Source of the DNA: Oceanobacillus sp. J11TS1
GTDB taxonomy: Bacteria > Bacillota > Bacilli > Bacillales > Amphibacillaceae
Reading direction: 5' to 3'
Length of the DNA stretch: 64,000 bases
NCBI RefSeq assembly: GCF_018333215.1
Contig: NZ_BORO01000003.1
Location: 1-64,000 of the forward strand
Both the position numbers and the translations under genes were made by a program. Positions 36,855 to 44,718 of this stretch are shown here, piece after piece (position 1 is the first letter of the stretch; every line of letters begins with the position of its first letter). The notes under the pieces were generated by a model that saw nothing but the letters and a program-made list of their open reading frames with translations, had not been told where the DNA came from and made no database searches.

Positions 36855-37194
36855 TCCTGATTTTATAAAGGAAAAAACAGCGTAGCCCTCTATTGGGATT
36901 ACGCTGTTTTTCCAGAATACTTCTCTAAAAACGACCTCCAAATAACATACAAATCAAGAAAGTTTTTTTCTCCTATCCATTCACTCGCTTGTTATTTTTC
37001 CGCTTTTCCCGTTCAGATAAAATATAAGCACATGCCGCATCTCCAGAGATATTAAGAGATGTTCTCAGCATATCAAGAATTCGGTCAATACCGATGATTA
37101 ATGCGATACCTTCAACAGGAAGACCAACTTGGTTCAGAACCATCGCCAGCATAATTAAGCCAACGCCTGGTACACCTGCTGTACCGACACTTGA
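36855..37194 (-). repeat. Direct repeat copy 1: duplicated 3' end of the DAACS symporter locus
   Basis: This stretch matches about 39873-40218. The last 71 codons of the symporter gene differ by about four or five bases, while the downstream terminator region has diverged more. Similarity stops abruptly after the shared GACACTTG at about 37194. Both copies have the same orientation. Confidence 0.85.
36873..36911 (+). terminator. Bidirectional terminator, duplicated from the DAACS symporter locus
   Basis: AAAAACAGCGTA (36873-36884) pairs perfectly with 36900-36911, with T-runs on both strands. A diverged copy of the same hairpin lies at about 39885-39922 after the intact symporter gene, so this one came with the duplicated 3' end at 36973-37194. 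Confidence 0.85.
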
Positions 37195-37239
37195 GTTTAG
37201 CTCAAAATCTGTACGAAAGGCAAAAGATGTTATCGTCAT
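36973..37239 (-). pseudogene. C-terminal fragment of a dicarboxylate/amino acid:cation symporter
   Basis: An 88-codon open frame whose last 71 residues (from SVGTAGVPG to the VNG end) equal the C-terminus of the full symporter at 39997-41238 with a single K/Q-type change. The first 17 residues (MTITSFAFRTDFELNSS) come from unrelated sequence past the duplication joint. It lacks the helices needed for transport and should be inactive. Confidence 0.85.
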
Positions 37240-37284
37240 TGGGAGTTAATGGATATTTAACGCGCGTGATCACAAGATTAAATT

Positions 37285-37311
37285 ATATATAAATACTAGT
37301 TATTTATATAT
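37285..37311. other. AT-rich 11-bp inverted repeat
   Basis: ATATATAAATA and TATTTATATAT flank a five-base CTAGT centre. It lies beside the joint of the duplicated symporter fragment, upstream of the small leader ORF. It could be an operator or a scar of insertion; its role is unknown. Confidence 0.4.
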
Positions 37312-37419
37312 GAGAAAGTGTTTCATAGATGGGAATATAGGGTAAATAACGAATATGAATCTACTTACATACAATAAGTAAATTCTTGTCTAGTCAAATT
37401 TTAAAGAGGAATGAAAATT

Positions 37420-37482
37420 ATGTCTTTTGATTCAATCGTATATTCTTTTTCAAAGTATATTTTAATTATAGGAGGTTTTTAA
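37420..37482 (+). CDS. 20-codon leader ORF overlapping the next ribosome binding site
   Basis: ATG at 37420 with AGAGGA nine bases upstream opens a 20-residue hydrophobic peptide (MSFDSIVYSF, ending LIIGGF). Its last sense codons, GGA-GGT, are the ribosome binding site of the gene starting at 37484, and its stop lies one base before that ATG. This suits translational coupling or a small hydrophobic peptide. It could be chance, given its length. Confidence 0.4.
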   Translation: MSFDSIVYSFSKYILIIGGF

Positions 37483-37483
37483 T

Positions 37484-37714
37484 ATGAGTCGAACAATAAT
37501 AGGTATTTCTCTCCTATTTATATCCGCATTTATTTATATAGCTAAACTAATAAGTACTGCGATATTGACATCACACATTCAAATTGTAAATGTAGAAAAT
37601 TGGGAAGCAATGATTGATATGTCCCCAAGTTTTATTAACTGGACAATATTAATCCCTCTTATTTTAGGAGTGGGGCTTATTTTATTAGAAGAGTTTGTAA
37701 AAAATAATAAATAA
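37484..37714 (+). CDS. Small membrane protein, unknown function
   Basis: A 76-residue protein with two predicted helices (about residues 4-28 and 51-70). AGGAGG eight bases before the ATG supports expression. No family was recognised. Its stop lies two bases from the 3' end of the degenerate group II intron on the other strand. It sits in the accessory segment flanked by the symporter duplication. Confidence 0.55.
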   Translation: MSRTIIGISLLFISAFIYIAKLISTAILTSHIQIVNVENWEAMIDMSPSFINWTILIPLILGVGLILLEEFVKNNK

Positions 37715-37715
37715 A

Positions 37716-38373
37716 ATCGAGTAGGGGGAGGTGGCTAACCTCCGATCTCTCACACCACCCTACGTCAGACTGTCTAACAAATATTTAGAATTTAAACGTA
37801 TTATCTCTTCAATTCACGTGTAAAATTACTGAAATTGAAAAAATTAAAGGGCTTTAGTACGGTTAAGCTACTAGTAACTCCACATTTTCCAAAACCTTTT
37901 TTAATTTTTGTTAACCTTTTGAAGTTATAGGCAACACCAATTAGAGCTACCTCCGCGTTTACAAAGTCCATCCCTTTTCCTAGAAAGAAAGTATAACCAA
38001 CCAAAGGATTCTTGAATAAACCGTGAACATTGCTCATTTTGTGAAACCACCTTTCCCTATAAGTTATCTATATTACATGTCCAATTACGGTTGTGTACCG
38101 CTTTTCTATCAGTCCTTCCAAGGTAAGTACACGCTCTTCCTCTTCATCTTATTCGATGCATCCTTCGGCAGTATGTACTTTAACCTCTTTTGCTCTCATT
38201 CATATACATTTAGCCTTGTATGAAGTTCGTGCTCTTAGCGGTGGAGGCTTGCTGTCGACTTCTTTCAGATTCTAGTCCACCCCAGACACCCTTGTTTTAA
38301 GTACTAACCATTACTACTGCCTTCGTAGTTTGGGACCTCAACCCTATAGAGTGTGTGTATATACCCGGTGCAC
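37716..38373 (-). mobile_element. Degenerate class IIC group II intron (ORF-less, internally replaced)
   Basis: On the minus strand the 5' end (GTGCACC at 38373) is followed by domain I sequence matching the Oceanobacillus iheyensis O.i.I1 type: TATAGGGTTGAGGTCCC, CTACGAAGGCAG, AACAAGGGTGTC, GAATCTGAAAGAAG, then CACGAACTTCATACAAGGCTA. The 3' end has GGTGGTGTGAGAGATC...CCTACTCGAT (37716-37750), the tail of domains V/VI. The catalytic 5' strand of domain V and the maturase gene are missing; about 250 bp resembling a transposase end occupy the middle. Like class IIC introns, it sits directly after a terminator hairpin. It should be unable to splice. Confidence 0.75.
37801..38037 (-). pseudogene. 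Possible C-terminal remnant of a DDE transposase
   Basis: A 78-codon open frame. The stretch beginning FFLGKGMDFVNAEVALIG and continuing VAYNFKRLTK resembles the C-termini of DDE transposases, where a G-K-x-x-V-x-x-E-x-x-L-x-x-x-A-x-N-x-x-R pattern precedes the end. There is no catalytic region. It lies inside the gutted group II intron, which suggests an insertion followed by deletion. The family could not be fixed. Confidence 0.4.
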
Positions 38374-38421
38374 TAAAACAACAAAAGACACCTCCGATAA
38401 GGTGTCTTTTGTTGTTTTAGT
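38372..38421 (-). terminator. Strong terminator; group II intron target
   Basis: A perfect 22-bp stem (38372-38393 with 38400-38421) with a 6-base loop. On the minus strand it terminates the secreted-protein gene and ends in TGTTTTA, exactly where the intron 5' end begins. Class IIC introns are known to insert next to such hairpins. Confidence 0.88.
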
Positions 38422-38436
38422 ATTATTAATTAAAAA

Positions 38437-39195
38437 TTATTGAAAAAATATGCCTGCAACACTATCCCCTGTACCGTATGCAACCATTTCATGTTTGAAA
38501 GCTGCACCTCCTGTACCAATATCCTCATAAGAATATCTAATGTTATATAGAACTGAATAAACCGCTTGGGTTCCGCTACCTGTAATATATGGTTGTCTTT
38601 CAGTTGCATTAACTTCTTGAAGCGGGATGACGTTTTCTATTACGGTATTAGTTGCATCGTTTACTGAACTTATAATACAACATCCAGAACTGCTGCTAGA
38701 GGAATCCCATTGCATATAGATATTTACTCTTATTACATTAATACCGCCAATTTCTGCCTCACTATTATGTCCTTGAGCATAATTATAATCCTCCAAAGGA
38801 CCAATATCACTGCTTTCACTTTTATAAGTCCTTACCTTAATATCACCACCATAGATTTCTTTGGAGGCAAAAGATTCACCTTCTTCAATTTCTAATGATG
38901 CTAATGCTTCATACATATCATTCAACACTTCAGGGTCGTTGATATACGAAAGATATTGCTCTTGTTCTTCCTTGCTCATAGCGTTAAATGTTTCAAGTGC
39001 AGATTCAAATTCATTATCAGATGAAAGTGAGCTGATTGACTGTTCCTTTAAGTACTCTGCGTATTTATCAGGAGAGCTGGATTCCTCAGGGACATTATTT
39101 TCCTCAGCTGAAATCGCACTTGTACCTAGCATGATTGTAAAAATAATGAAAATCATGCTAAAAATAGTTACTTTCCTTTTGAATATTCTAAACAC
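38437..39195 (-). CDS. Secreted protein of unknown function
   Basis: A 252-residue protein with an N-terminal signal peptide (residues 1-30, hydrophobic core then SAISA before EEN). After it comes an acidic, helical region (about 35-105) and a beta-rich, serine-containing domain with a CC pair (around residues 168-172). No known domain was recognised. The GTG start has AAAGGA nine bases upstream. It has its own terminator. Location in the accessory segment suggests it was acquired. Confidence 0.6.
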   Translation of the reverse strand: MFRIFKRKVTIFSMIFIIFTIMLGTSAISAEENNVPEESSSPDKYAEYLKEQSISSLSSDNEFESALETFNAMSKEEQEQYLSYINDPEVLNDMYEALASLEIEEGESFASKEIYGGDIKVRTYKSESSDIGPLEDYNYAQGHNSEAEIGGINVIRVNIYMQWDSSSSSSGCCIISSVNDATNTVIENVIPLQEVNATERQPYITGSGTQAVYSVLYNIRYSYEDIGTGGAAFKHEMVAYGTGDSVAGIFFQ

Positions 39196-39423
39196 TTTTA
39201 TTCATCCTTTCTATAATTTTGTATATATGTCTATTTCCTATCAATGCATTAAGTAAACATATTTTTTGACTTTTTAATATTTTCGTAAATATAATCACTT
39301 ACTTAAAGGTTCTCACTTTTGGTAAGCTATTCATATTTTTGGACGCTTTTTGATTTCTTTTTATGGTCTGTGCAATGATATTTTTCGTGTATATCGCTGG
39401 ATGAAAGAAGGGTGATCTAAAAC

Positions 39424-39450
39424 GTAAGAAGAACATCTAGTTCTTCTTAC
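39424..39450. other. Perfect 11-bp hairpin beside the transposase remnant
   Basis: GTAAGAAGAAC (39424-39434) pairs perfectly with 39440-39450 around a five-base loop. There is no T-run. It abuts the end of the IS256-type fragment and may mark an old element boundary. Confidence 0.45.
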
Positions 39451-39620
39451 GATGATTGCACAATTTTTGGGTGTTTTGATTGCCACCCCTTTTTAAAAGC
39501 TTGTAACTGCTCTTTTACTTCTGTTTTTGTACTTGCTTTATAAATTGGCTTTAAATTCTCTGCAATGGCTATCTTTCCTTTTTACGTGTTACGGAATTTA
39601 TGCACGACGCAACACAATAC
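39447..39620 (-). pseudogene. Internal fragment of an IS256-family transposase
   Basis: The minus strand translates as CCVVHKFRNT, stop, KGKIAIAENLKPIYKAST then KTEVKEQLQAFKKGW and QSKHPKIVQSS. This matches the C-I-V-H-x-x-R-N...L-K-x-I-Y-x-A...K-W-x-x-K-Y-P segment of mutator/IS256 transposases. An in-frame stop lies after RNT and both ends are missing, so it is a dead remnant. Confidence 0.65.
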
Positions 39621-39646
39621 ATTCTCTTTAGGAAAAACAGTTTACT

Positions 39647-39752
39647 ACCTGGATTCCCGCCTTCACATAACGAGGAAGTAAGAAAATCCTTAAAGTATCA
39701 GGCCTTGTTCCATCACTTTCTTGCCTCATTGCGAGTATATGGGAATCCAGGT
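39647..39752. repeat. MITE-like 106-bp element with 12-bp terminal inverted repeats
   Basis: ACCTGGATTCCC (39647-39658) is perfectly inverted at 39741-39752. The inner arms are also partly complementary (for example CGAGGAAG against CTTGCCTCA), so the whole could fold as one imperfect hairpin. It lies directly upstream of the IS256-type fragment. No second copy was noticed in this window. Confidence 0.45.
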
Positions 39753-39872
39753 TACTATTTGATTAGATTAGATGGATAGGTACCATCATTTCTCTTCTTC
39801 CTGCCAGCTATTCGATATACAGATCCACTCTGTCTTTTTTCATGTGAAATATGCAGTTGCCATTTGAACCTG

Positions 39873-40218
39873 AGTTTACAAAGGAAAAGCAGCGTAACCC
39901 CCTATTAGGATTACACTGCTTCAAGGATGCTTTTCTATAAAATGCTCCTAAAAAGAAAACGGACAGGTGAAGAAATTTTCATCCCTGTATTCCTCCCTAT
40001 CCATTCACTTGTTTGTTATTTTTCCGCTTTTCCCGTTCAGATAAAATATAAGCACATGCCGCATCTCCAGAGATATTAAGAGATGTTCTCAGCATATCAA
40101 GAATTCGGTCAATACCGATGATTAATGCGATACCTTCAACAGGAAGCCCAACTTGGTTCAGAACCATCGCCAACATAATTAAGCCAACGCCTGGTACACC
40201 TGCTGTACCGACACTTGC
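39873..40218 (-). repeat. Direct repeat copy 2: 3' end of the intact symporter gene
   Basis: The partner of the repeat at 36855-37194, covering the last 71 codons of the intact gene and its terminator. Together they bracket about 2.7 kb of accessory DNA. Confidence 0.85.
39885..39922 (-). terminator. Terminator of the DAACS symporter gene
   Basis: On the minus strand AAGCAGTGTAATCC pairs with GGGTTACGCTGCTT, including G-U pairs, followed by TTTTCC. It is the diverged copy of the hairpin at 36873-36911. Confidence 0.7.
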
Positions 40219-41238
40219 CAGCGTAGCTACAAGTACAACCATCAATAGATCCACCATGGTAAGCGGCAGATTATATACTTGTGCAATAAATACTGTTGCT
40301 ACCGCTTGCATAATTGCTGTACCATCCATATTGATCGTTGCTCCGAGCGGCTGCACAAAACTGCTGATTTCTTTCTTTACACCAAGATTTTCTTGTGCCG
40401 TTTTCATCGATATCGGGAGCGCTGCATTGGAACTGGAGGTACTGAATGCCACCGTCATAGCAGGAAAAAATTCTTTATAGAATGTAATTGGATTCCCGCG
40501 TCCTAAAACCCAGACAGCCAGAGAGTAAATAAGCAAAGCATGCAGAAGAAGCCCTGCAATAACTGTTAACAGATAACTCAACATTGAACCAACTGCATTG
40601 AGTCCGGCACTGCCAATTGCCGATGCAATTAGCGCAAAAGCACCGTATGGGGCGAACCGCATAACCAACATAACAAGCCAGCCCAAAATATCATTTGCCT
40701 GTTCAAATAAATTAAAAATACCTTTTGTCTTATTACTCAAATAAGCCAACGCAATCCCAATAAATATGGCGAACGCAATGATTTGCAGCATTTCTCCAGC
40801 GGACAATGCCGCTATCGGATTCGAAGGAATGATATTAACCAATGTCTCCATTATAGGCGGTGCTTCACTTGGTGTATAACCGTCCAGGTTGGATGTGTCA
40901 AAAATCCCCGATTTCCCCGGCTTCACCAGATAAGCTAATGCTAAACCGATACTAATGGCAATAGCAGTAGTTGCTAAAAAGAATGAAATTGTAAAAATAC
41001 CGATTTTCCCCAATTTTGCCGGCTCACCAAGACCTGCTGTCCCTAAAACAATAGATACAAATACTAAAGGAACAACCAACATCATAATGAGATTAATAAA
41101 TATTTGACCAACCGGGTCTAATACATATCTATCCAAAGGACCAAAAAAACTTTCAGGAGCAAACGTCAAAGCCATACCAACAACGGCACCAGCTATCAAT
41201 GCAATAAGTATATTTCTAGTCAGGTTTTTAGCTTTCAT
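39997..41238 (-). CDS. Dicarboxylate/amino acid:cation symporter (DAACS/SDF family)
   Basis: A 413-residue carrier of the GltP/GltT/DctA family. The serine-rich hairpin STSSSNAALP, the NMDGTA motif in helix 7 and the C-terminal helix 8 with NISGDAACAYI are intact. It imports glutamate/aspartate or C4-dicarboxylates with Na+ or H+; sequence alone does not decide. A cre-like site lies 39 bp upstream of the start codon. Its last 71 codons are duplicated at 36973-37194. Confidence 0.88.
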   Translation of the reverse strand: MKAKNLTRNILIALIAGAVVGMALTFAPESFFGPLDRYVLDPVGQIFINLIMMLVVPLVFVSIVLGTAGLGEPAKLGKIGIFTISFFLATTAIAISIGLALAYLVKPGKSGIFDTSNLDGYTPSEAPPIMETLVNIIPSNPIAALSAGEMLQIIAFAIFIGIALAYLSNKTKGIFNLFEQANDILGWLVMLVMRFAPYGAFALIASAIGSAGLNAVGSMLSYLLTVIAGLLLHALLIYSLAVWVLGRGNPITFYKEFFPAMTVAFSTSSSNAALPISMKTAQENLGVKKEISSFVQPLGATINMDGTAIMQAVATVFIAQVYNLPLTMVDLLMVVLVATLASVGTAGVPGVGLIMLAMVLNQVGLPVEGIALIIGIDRILDMLRTSLNISGDAACAYILSEREKRKNNKQVNG

Positions 41239-41659
41239 TTAAGACACCCTCTCTATTCAAATTTAATCCACACGAAAGAAAGCGCTGTCATAAAATAAGA
41301 AGATAAAGAAATCCATTTAAAACTTATCATCTAAATTGGCTTCTGCTACGTAGAATTTATAGTTTATGATTGCAAAAAGATACTTTTCATAAAACGCTTT
41401 AAAACAATTCATTATTTTACAAGGACTAAAAATCATAAAAAATGCAGAACCACTTTAGATAACACGTGTCTCTACATTTTTATGAAGCTATTAACGTATA
41501 TATTCCAATTTCAGCAATTAACATTCAGAAAACTATATCTCTGGAATTTATACCGCCTAAAAACTCGCCATATTTAATTATGAGAACATCATTCATAGTA
41601 TGTTATCGTGCATTTTGTTATATGATAATCATGTGACTATATTATAAGGAGCGAAATCC
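41239..41659. other. Divergent intergenic region with an orphan hairpin
   Basis: This 421-bp gap separates the leftward symporter gene from a rightward hypothetical gene. Apart from the cre-like site it holds a terminator-like stem (41437-41448 with 41469-41481, one mismatch) not attached to any gene seen. Nothing else was recognised. Confidence 0.45.
41277..41291 (-). promoter_or_regulatory. Possible cre site upstream of the DAACS symporter
   Basis: On the minus strand ATGACAGCGCTTTCT matches the cre consensus with one mismatch. It lies 39-53 bp upstream of the symporter start codon. Catabolite repression of a dicarboxylate or amino acid carrier would be usual. Confidence 0.4.
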
Positions 41660-42157
41660 ATGTCTAAAAAATCCATTATTATCGGCAGTGTCCTTGCTTT
41701 TATTATCCTTATTCTCCTTGTTTTTATTTTCTTTTTTAAAATTTCCTTATCCTCCTTACCAACAAACCTGCCTATTGTTTTATCCGATGTGCTGACCAGC
41801 GAAGGCGAACGAAGGCGAGTTGATTCCATTACCATCACAAAATCGGATGCCAGTCACCTGAATAGCGATGAACCGGCGCTTTCGGAAAGCGAAGAAAAAG
41901 TTACACTCCAACAATCAAATGATATTACCAGGGTTCTTATTGAAGATGTGCGGATTTACAATGGCGGTCGAATCTCCAGTGACAGTCAAGAATATACAGT
42001 GGACATGAGTTTATCCGATGGGAATCATCTCTATTTATATATTACCAACGAATACATCCGAATTGTTCCTGCAGGTCAAGATGGAAAATTATATAAAGTT
42101 TTAGATAAAGAAAATGCTATGTATAACTATTTCCACTCCTTTTTTGAAGAAGAATGA
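41660..42157 (+). CDS. Membrane-anchored protein, unknown function
   Basis: A 165-residue protein with one N-terminal membrane helix (residues 5-29) and an extracytoplasmic domain rich in serine, aspartate and glutamate (about 45-165). AAGGAG lies eight bases before the ATG. No domain was recognised. It stands alone, upstream of a Nudix gene. Confidence 0.6.
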   Translation: MSKKSIIIGSVLAFIILILLVFIFFFKISLSSLPTNLPIVLSDVLTSEGERRRVDSITITKSDASHLNSDEPALSESEEKVTLQQSNDITRVLIEDVRIYNGGRISSDSQEYTVDMSLSDGNHLYLYITNEYIRIVPAGQDGKLYKVLDKENAMYNYFHSFFEEE

Positions 42158-42258
42158 AGCTATCTTGCAACTGCTTTGCCAAATTGCATCGTTACAGAAA
42201 TCAGATAAACATGCTATGCTATAGGTAGAATATGTATTAGGGGCAGGAGGTTTTCATT

Positions 42259-42657
42259 TTGAAGAAAACGGTGCAGGTTGTTGCAGCAATTATAGAGAAT
42301 CAAGACCATGAAATTTTATGTGCATTGCGCTCCCAGCATATGTCACTTCCGAATATGTGGGAATTCCCCGGTGGTAAGGTAGAGGAAGGGGAAAATCTAT
42401 TTACCGCCTTGGAGCGTGAATTATATGAAGAGATGTCCTGCAGAATTAAAGCACAAGAAGTCTTCCACGAGAATGTACATGAATACGAGACATTTATTAT
42501 TCAGCTCATAGCCATTAAAGCAAAATTAATTCGAGGCGTTCCCCAAAAAAGTGAACATGCTCAGCTTGTCTGGCTGCAAAGAGAAAACCTGGTTTCTTTG
42601 CATTGGGCGCCCGCAGATGTACCAGCGGTTAAAGCACTTATGGATGAATTATCATAA
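42259..42657 (+). CDS. Nudix hydrolase, MutT-like
   Basis: A 132-residue Nudix protein resembling (deoxy)nucleoside triphosphate pyrophosphohydrolases such as MutT (VVAAIIENQDHEILCALR, then PNMWEFPGGKVEEGE). The Nudix box is GKVEEGE followed by seven residues and RELYEEMSC; the usual glycine near the end of the box is serine here. The TTG start has GGAGG eight bases upstream. A role in cleaning oxidised nucleotides is likely but not certain. Confidence 0.85.
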   Translation: MKKTVQVVAAIIENQDHEILCALRSQHMSLPNMWEFPGGKVEEGENLFTALERELYEEMSCRIKAQEVFHENVHEYETFIIQLIAIKAKLIRGVPQKSEHAQLVWLQRENLVSLHWAPADVPAVKALMDELS

Positions 42658-42700
42658 AGAGGCCTGCATAAGTAATCCATTTGCTTATGCAGGCCTCTTT
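42656..42700. terminator. Bidirectional terminator between the Nudix and EamA genes
   Basis: A perfect 17-bp stem (42656-42672 with 42684-42700) with an 11-base loop sits between two convergent genes, with A- and T-rich ends on both sides. Confidence 0.9.
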
Positions 42701-42709
42701 CTATTTACT

Positions 42710-43591
42710 CTAAGCTGGTTCAGCAATTTCTCGTTTTCGCGAAGCCCAAATTAACGTTCCTACACCAAGCATCAATAATAAAACGCCGACCCAAGACAAA
42801 AGTGACAAGGATTCATTTAATACAAAGACACCTAATAAAGCGGCAGTCAGCGGTTCGATAAGGGCTAATGTCACTGCCGTCGATGAAGCAACATTTCGAA
42901 GCCCTTGTGCAAATAATAAGTAAGCAATCCCCGTTGCCATCACCCCAAGCTGTAACGCGACAACTACACCATGTACACTGGTTAGCCAGCTCATATCAAA
43001 CAAGAATAATAGCGGAGATAACATCATTGCACTAAGTGTGAAAACGACCGCAACAGCAGATAACGAAGAATGATTCTCCACAAGCTTTCCACTAGATAAT
43101 GTATAGCACGCAAACGTGAGCCCAGCTCCCAGTGCCATCAATATTCCCAGAGGATCAACATAAACTGCTTCCTGATTTGCAAATAACAATAGGCAGCCAA
43201 TAATGGATAATGCTGTAGAAACCCACCACACTCTCTGCGGACGTACCCGTATAAAAATCCATTCTATCAGACCAGAAAGAATTGGAGCGCTTCCAATTGC
43301 TACAACTGTTCCAACTGCAACACCTGTTGTCATCACAGCAGAAAAAAACAGGGGCTGATACAAAGCCATGCTTAAAGAAGCAATAATTGTCGCCTTTATT
43401 GGCCAGTTTGCAAAATTTCCTTTTCCTGTGATGAAAACAACGAATAATAAAAACAAGCCCCCAACCGCAAGCCTTGTCGCTCCAATAGCAATGGGATGCG
43501 CACTACTTGGAGCCAGCGCCTGTGTCGTTCCAGTTGTTCCCCAAAGCATCGCTGCAATCACAATTAAAAATGGTGCCCAACTTTTTCTCAA
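42710..43591 (-). CDS. EamA-family (DMT) transporter
   Basis: A transporter of about 293 residues with ten helices arranged as two EamA repeats (starting FLIVIAAMLWGTTGTTQ and LGILMALGAGLTFACYTL). Members export metabolites or amino acids; the substrate is unknown. A TTG at 43591 with CGGAGG nine bases upstream is the best start. A longer frame from an ATG at 43615 has no clear ribosome binding site and would include that site. Confidence 0.82.
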   Translation of the reverse strand: MRKSWAPFLIVIAAMLWGTTGTTQALAPSSAHPIAIGATRLAVGGLFLLFVVFITGKGNFANWPIKATIIASLSMALYQPLFFSAVMTTGVAVGTVVAIGSAPILSGLIEWIFIRVRPQRVWWVSTALSIIGCLLLFANQEAVYVDPLGILMALGAGLTFACYTLSSGKLVENHSSLSAVAVVFTLSAMMLSPLLFLFDMSWLTSVHGVVVALQLGVMATGIAYLLFAQGLRNVASSTAVTLALIEPLTAALLGVFVLNESLSLLSWVGVLLLMLGVGTLIWASRKREIAEPA

Positions 43592-43897
43592 AACAGCTTC
43601 CCTCCGTCTATTCATCTCATGTTATTTGTGTAAATATATGTAATAACCTAAGTTTAGAATGGTAATGATCTAGAGTAGGATTCTCTCATCATCGTAATAA
43701 GTTTTTCCGAATGTCATGCTTTCTTGATTATAATGGAAAATGAATATTTAGAGAAATTAAACAACTTAATTTAAGCAAGAATAATAACGACCTGCCCTAC
43801 ATTTCCATATACTATGCTAAAATATAGCTAACTATCTCTATGAAAAATGTCATCATCTTAACAAACAACTAAAATAATTAAAAAGGGGTAGATGAAC

Positions 43898-44620
43898 ATG
43901 CGTAGTGCTATTACACCAATGGGGAAAAAGTGGGAGTATCTCCATTCCTTCTGGATGCTATGGTTACTTTTCCCGTTTGGATTCTCTTCATTTATTAGTT
44001 TTTTCTACATTGGTGTACGTGTTAGAAAGTTAAAATGGATTATTGCAGGTTTTATTTATTTACTCCTTGTGGTTCAATTTTTTATCATTGATGAACATTA
44101 TCCGCAAGAACATTACATATTTGACCTTTCTGTATTTCTCGTTCTTATCGGCTGGATTGCCGCTTGGGTAAACGCGGTTCTTTCACGCAGGACATACTTA
44201 CAACTTCTAGCTGCCAAAACAAAAGCAGAAGTTCTTGGATCTTATGAAATGGAAGACACCACTACCGTTGGATCATTCTCCAATCCATATCCATCGACAG
44301 ATTCCACCGAAATGGCAGTACAGGCCGAGGATGACAGTCAAATTCCTCCGTCCAACAAAGTGAATATGAACATAGCAATGAAAGAGGAAATAGAAACAAT
44401 TCCTTCAGTGGAAGATATCTTAGCAGAACAGATTGTAGAGATTCGCAGACGGAGAGGTCCATTTCGAGATTTCGCTCATTTTTTTGAATTAATGGATAAG
44501 AAACTTATCTTGGCTGAAGCGAGACCCTATATGATCTTTTCCAATGAAGAAACAGAAGAAGAAACAAAACAAACAACAGAATCCAATAAATATTCAACTG
44601 GACGAAACCATTCGATTTGA
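43898..44620 (+). CDS. Membrane protein with C-terminal helix-hairpin-helix-like segment
   Basis: A protein of about 240 residues. Three hydrophobic helices lie in residues 17-105, followed by a polar, low-complexity linker and a segment (about 165-205) reading IPSVEDILAEQIVEIR then RRRGPFRDFAHFFELM. This resembles the ComEA-type helix-hairpin-helix pattern, although the usual G-I-G hairpin is SVE. It is unassigned; DNA or protein contact at the cytoplasmic face is only a guess. The ATG at 43898 has GGGG nine bases upstream. Confidence 0.6.
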   Translation: MRSAITPMGKKWEYLHSFWMLWLLFPFGFSSFISFFYIGVRVRKLKWIIAGFIYLLLVVQFFIIDEHYPQEHYIFDLSVFLVLIGWIAAWVNAVLSRRTYLQLLAAKTKAEVLGSYEMEDTTTVGSFSNPYPSTDSTEMAVQAEDDSQIPPSNKVNMNIAMKEEIETIPSVEDILAEQIVEIRRRRGPFRDFAHFFELMDKKLILAEARPYMIFSNEETEEETKQTTESNKYSTGRNHSI

Positions 44621-44630
44621 CAACAAGATT

Positions 44631-44671
44631 AGAAGCAGACAGCATAACAGAAATGTTGTCTGCTTCTTTTT
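44631..44671 (+). terminator. Terminator after the helix-hairpin-helix-like gene
   Basis: AGAAGCAGACA (44631-44641) pairs perfectly with 44657-44667, followed by TTTT. It lies 10 bp after the stop. Confidence 0.88.
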
Positions 44672-44718
44672 CCAACAGCCTAATTACAACCTACACCGAA
44701 TCATCTTTTGCTACCTTT

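Larger units (their letters stand above)
39196..39996. other. Gene-poor stretch with insertion-sequence debris
   Basis: These 801 bp contain the upstream region of the secreted-protein gene, an IS256-type transposase remnant (39447-39620), a MITE-like inverted repeat (39647-39752), an 11-bp perfect hairpin at 39424-39450 and the terminator region of the symporter gene. No intact gene is seen. Confidence 0.6.

Noticed and set aside
39647-39752. A proteobacterial REP/Correia-type repeat, suggested by the ATTCCCGCC word
   Set aside because: Only a few bases agree and the rest of the element differs; chance similarity is more likely in this Firmicute sequence.
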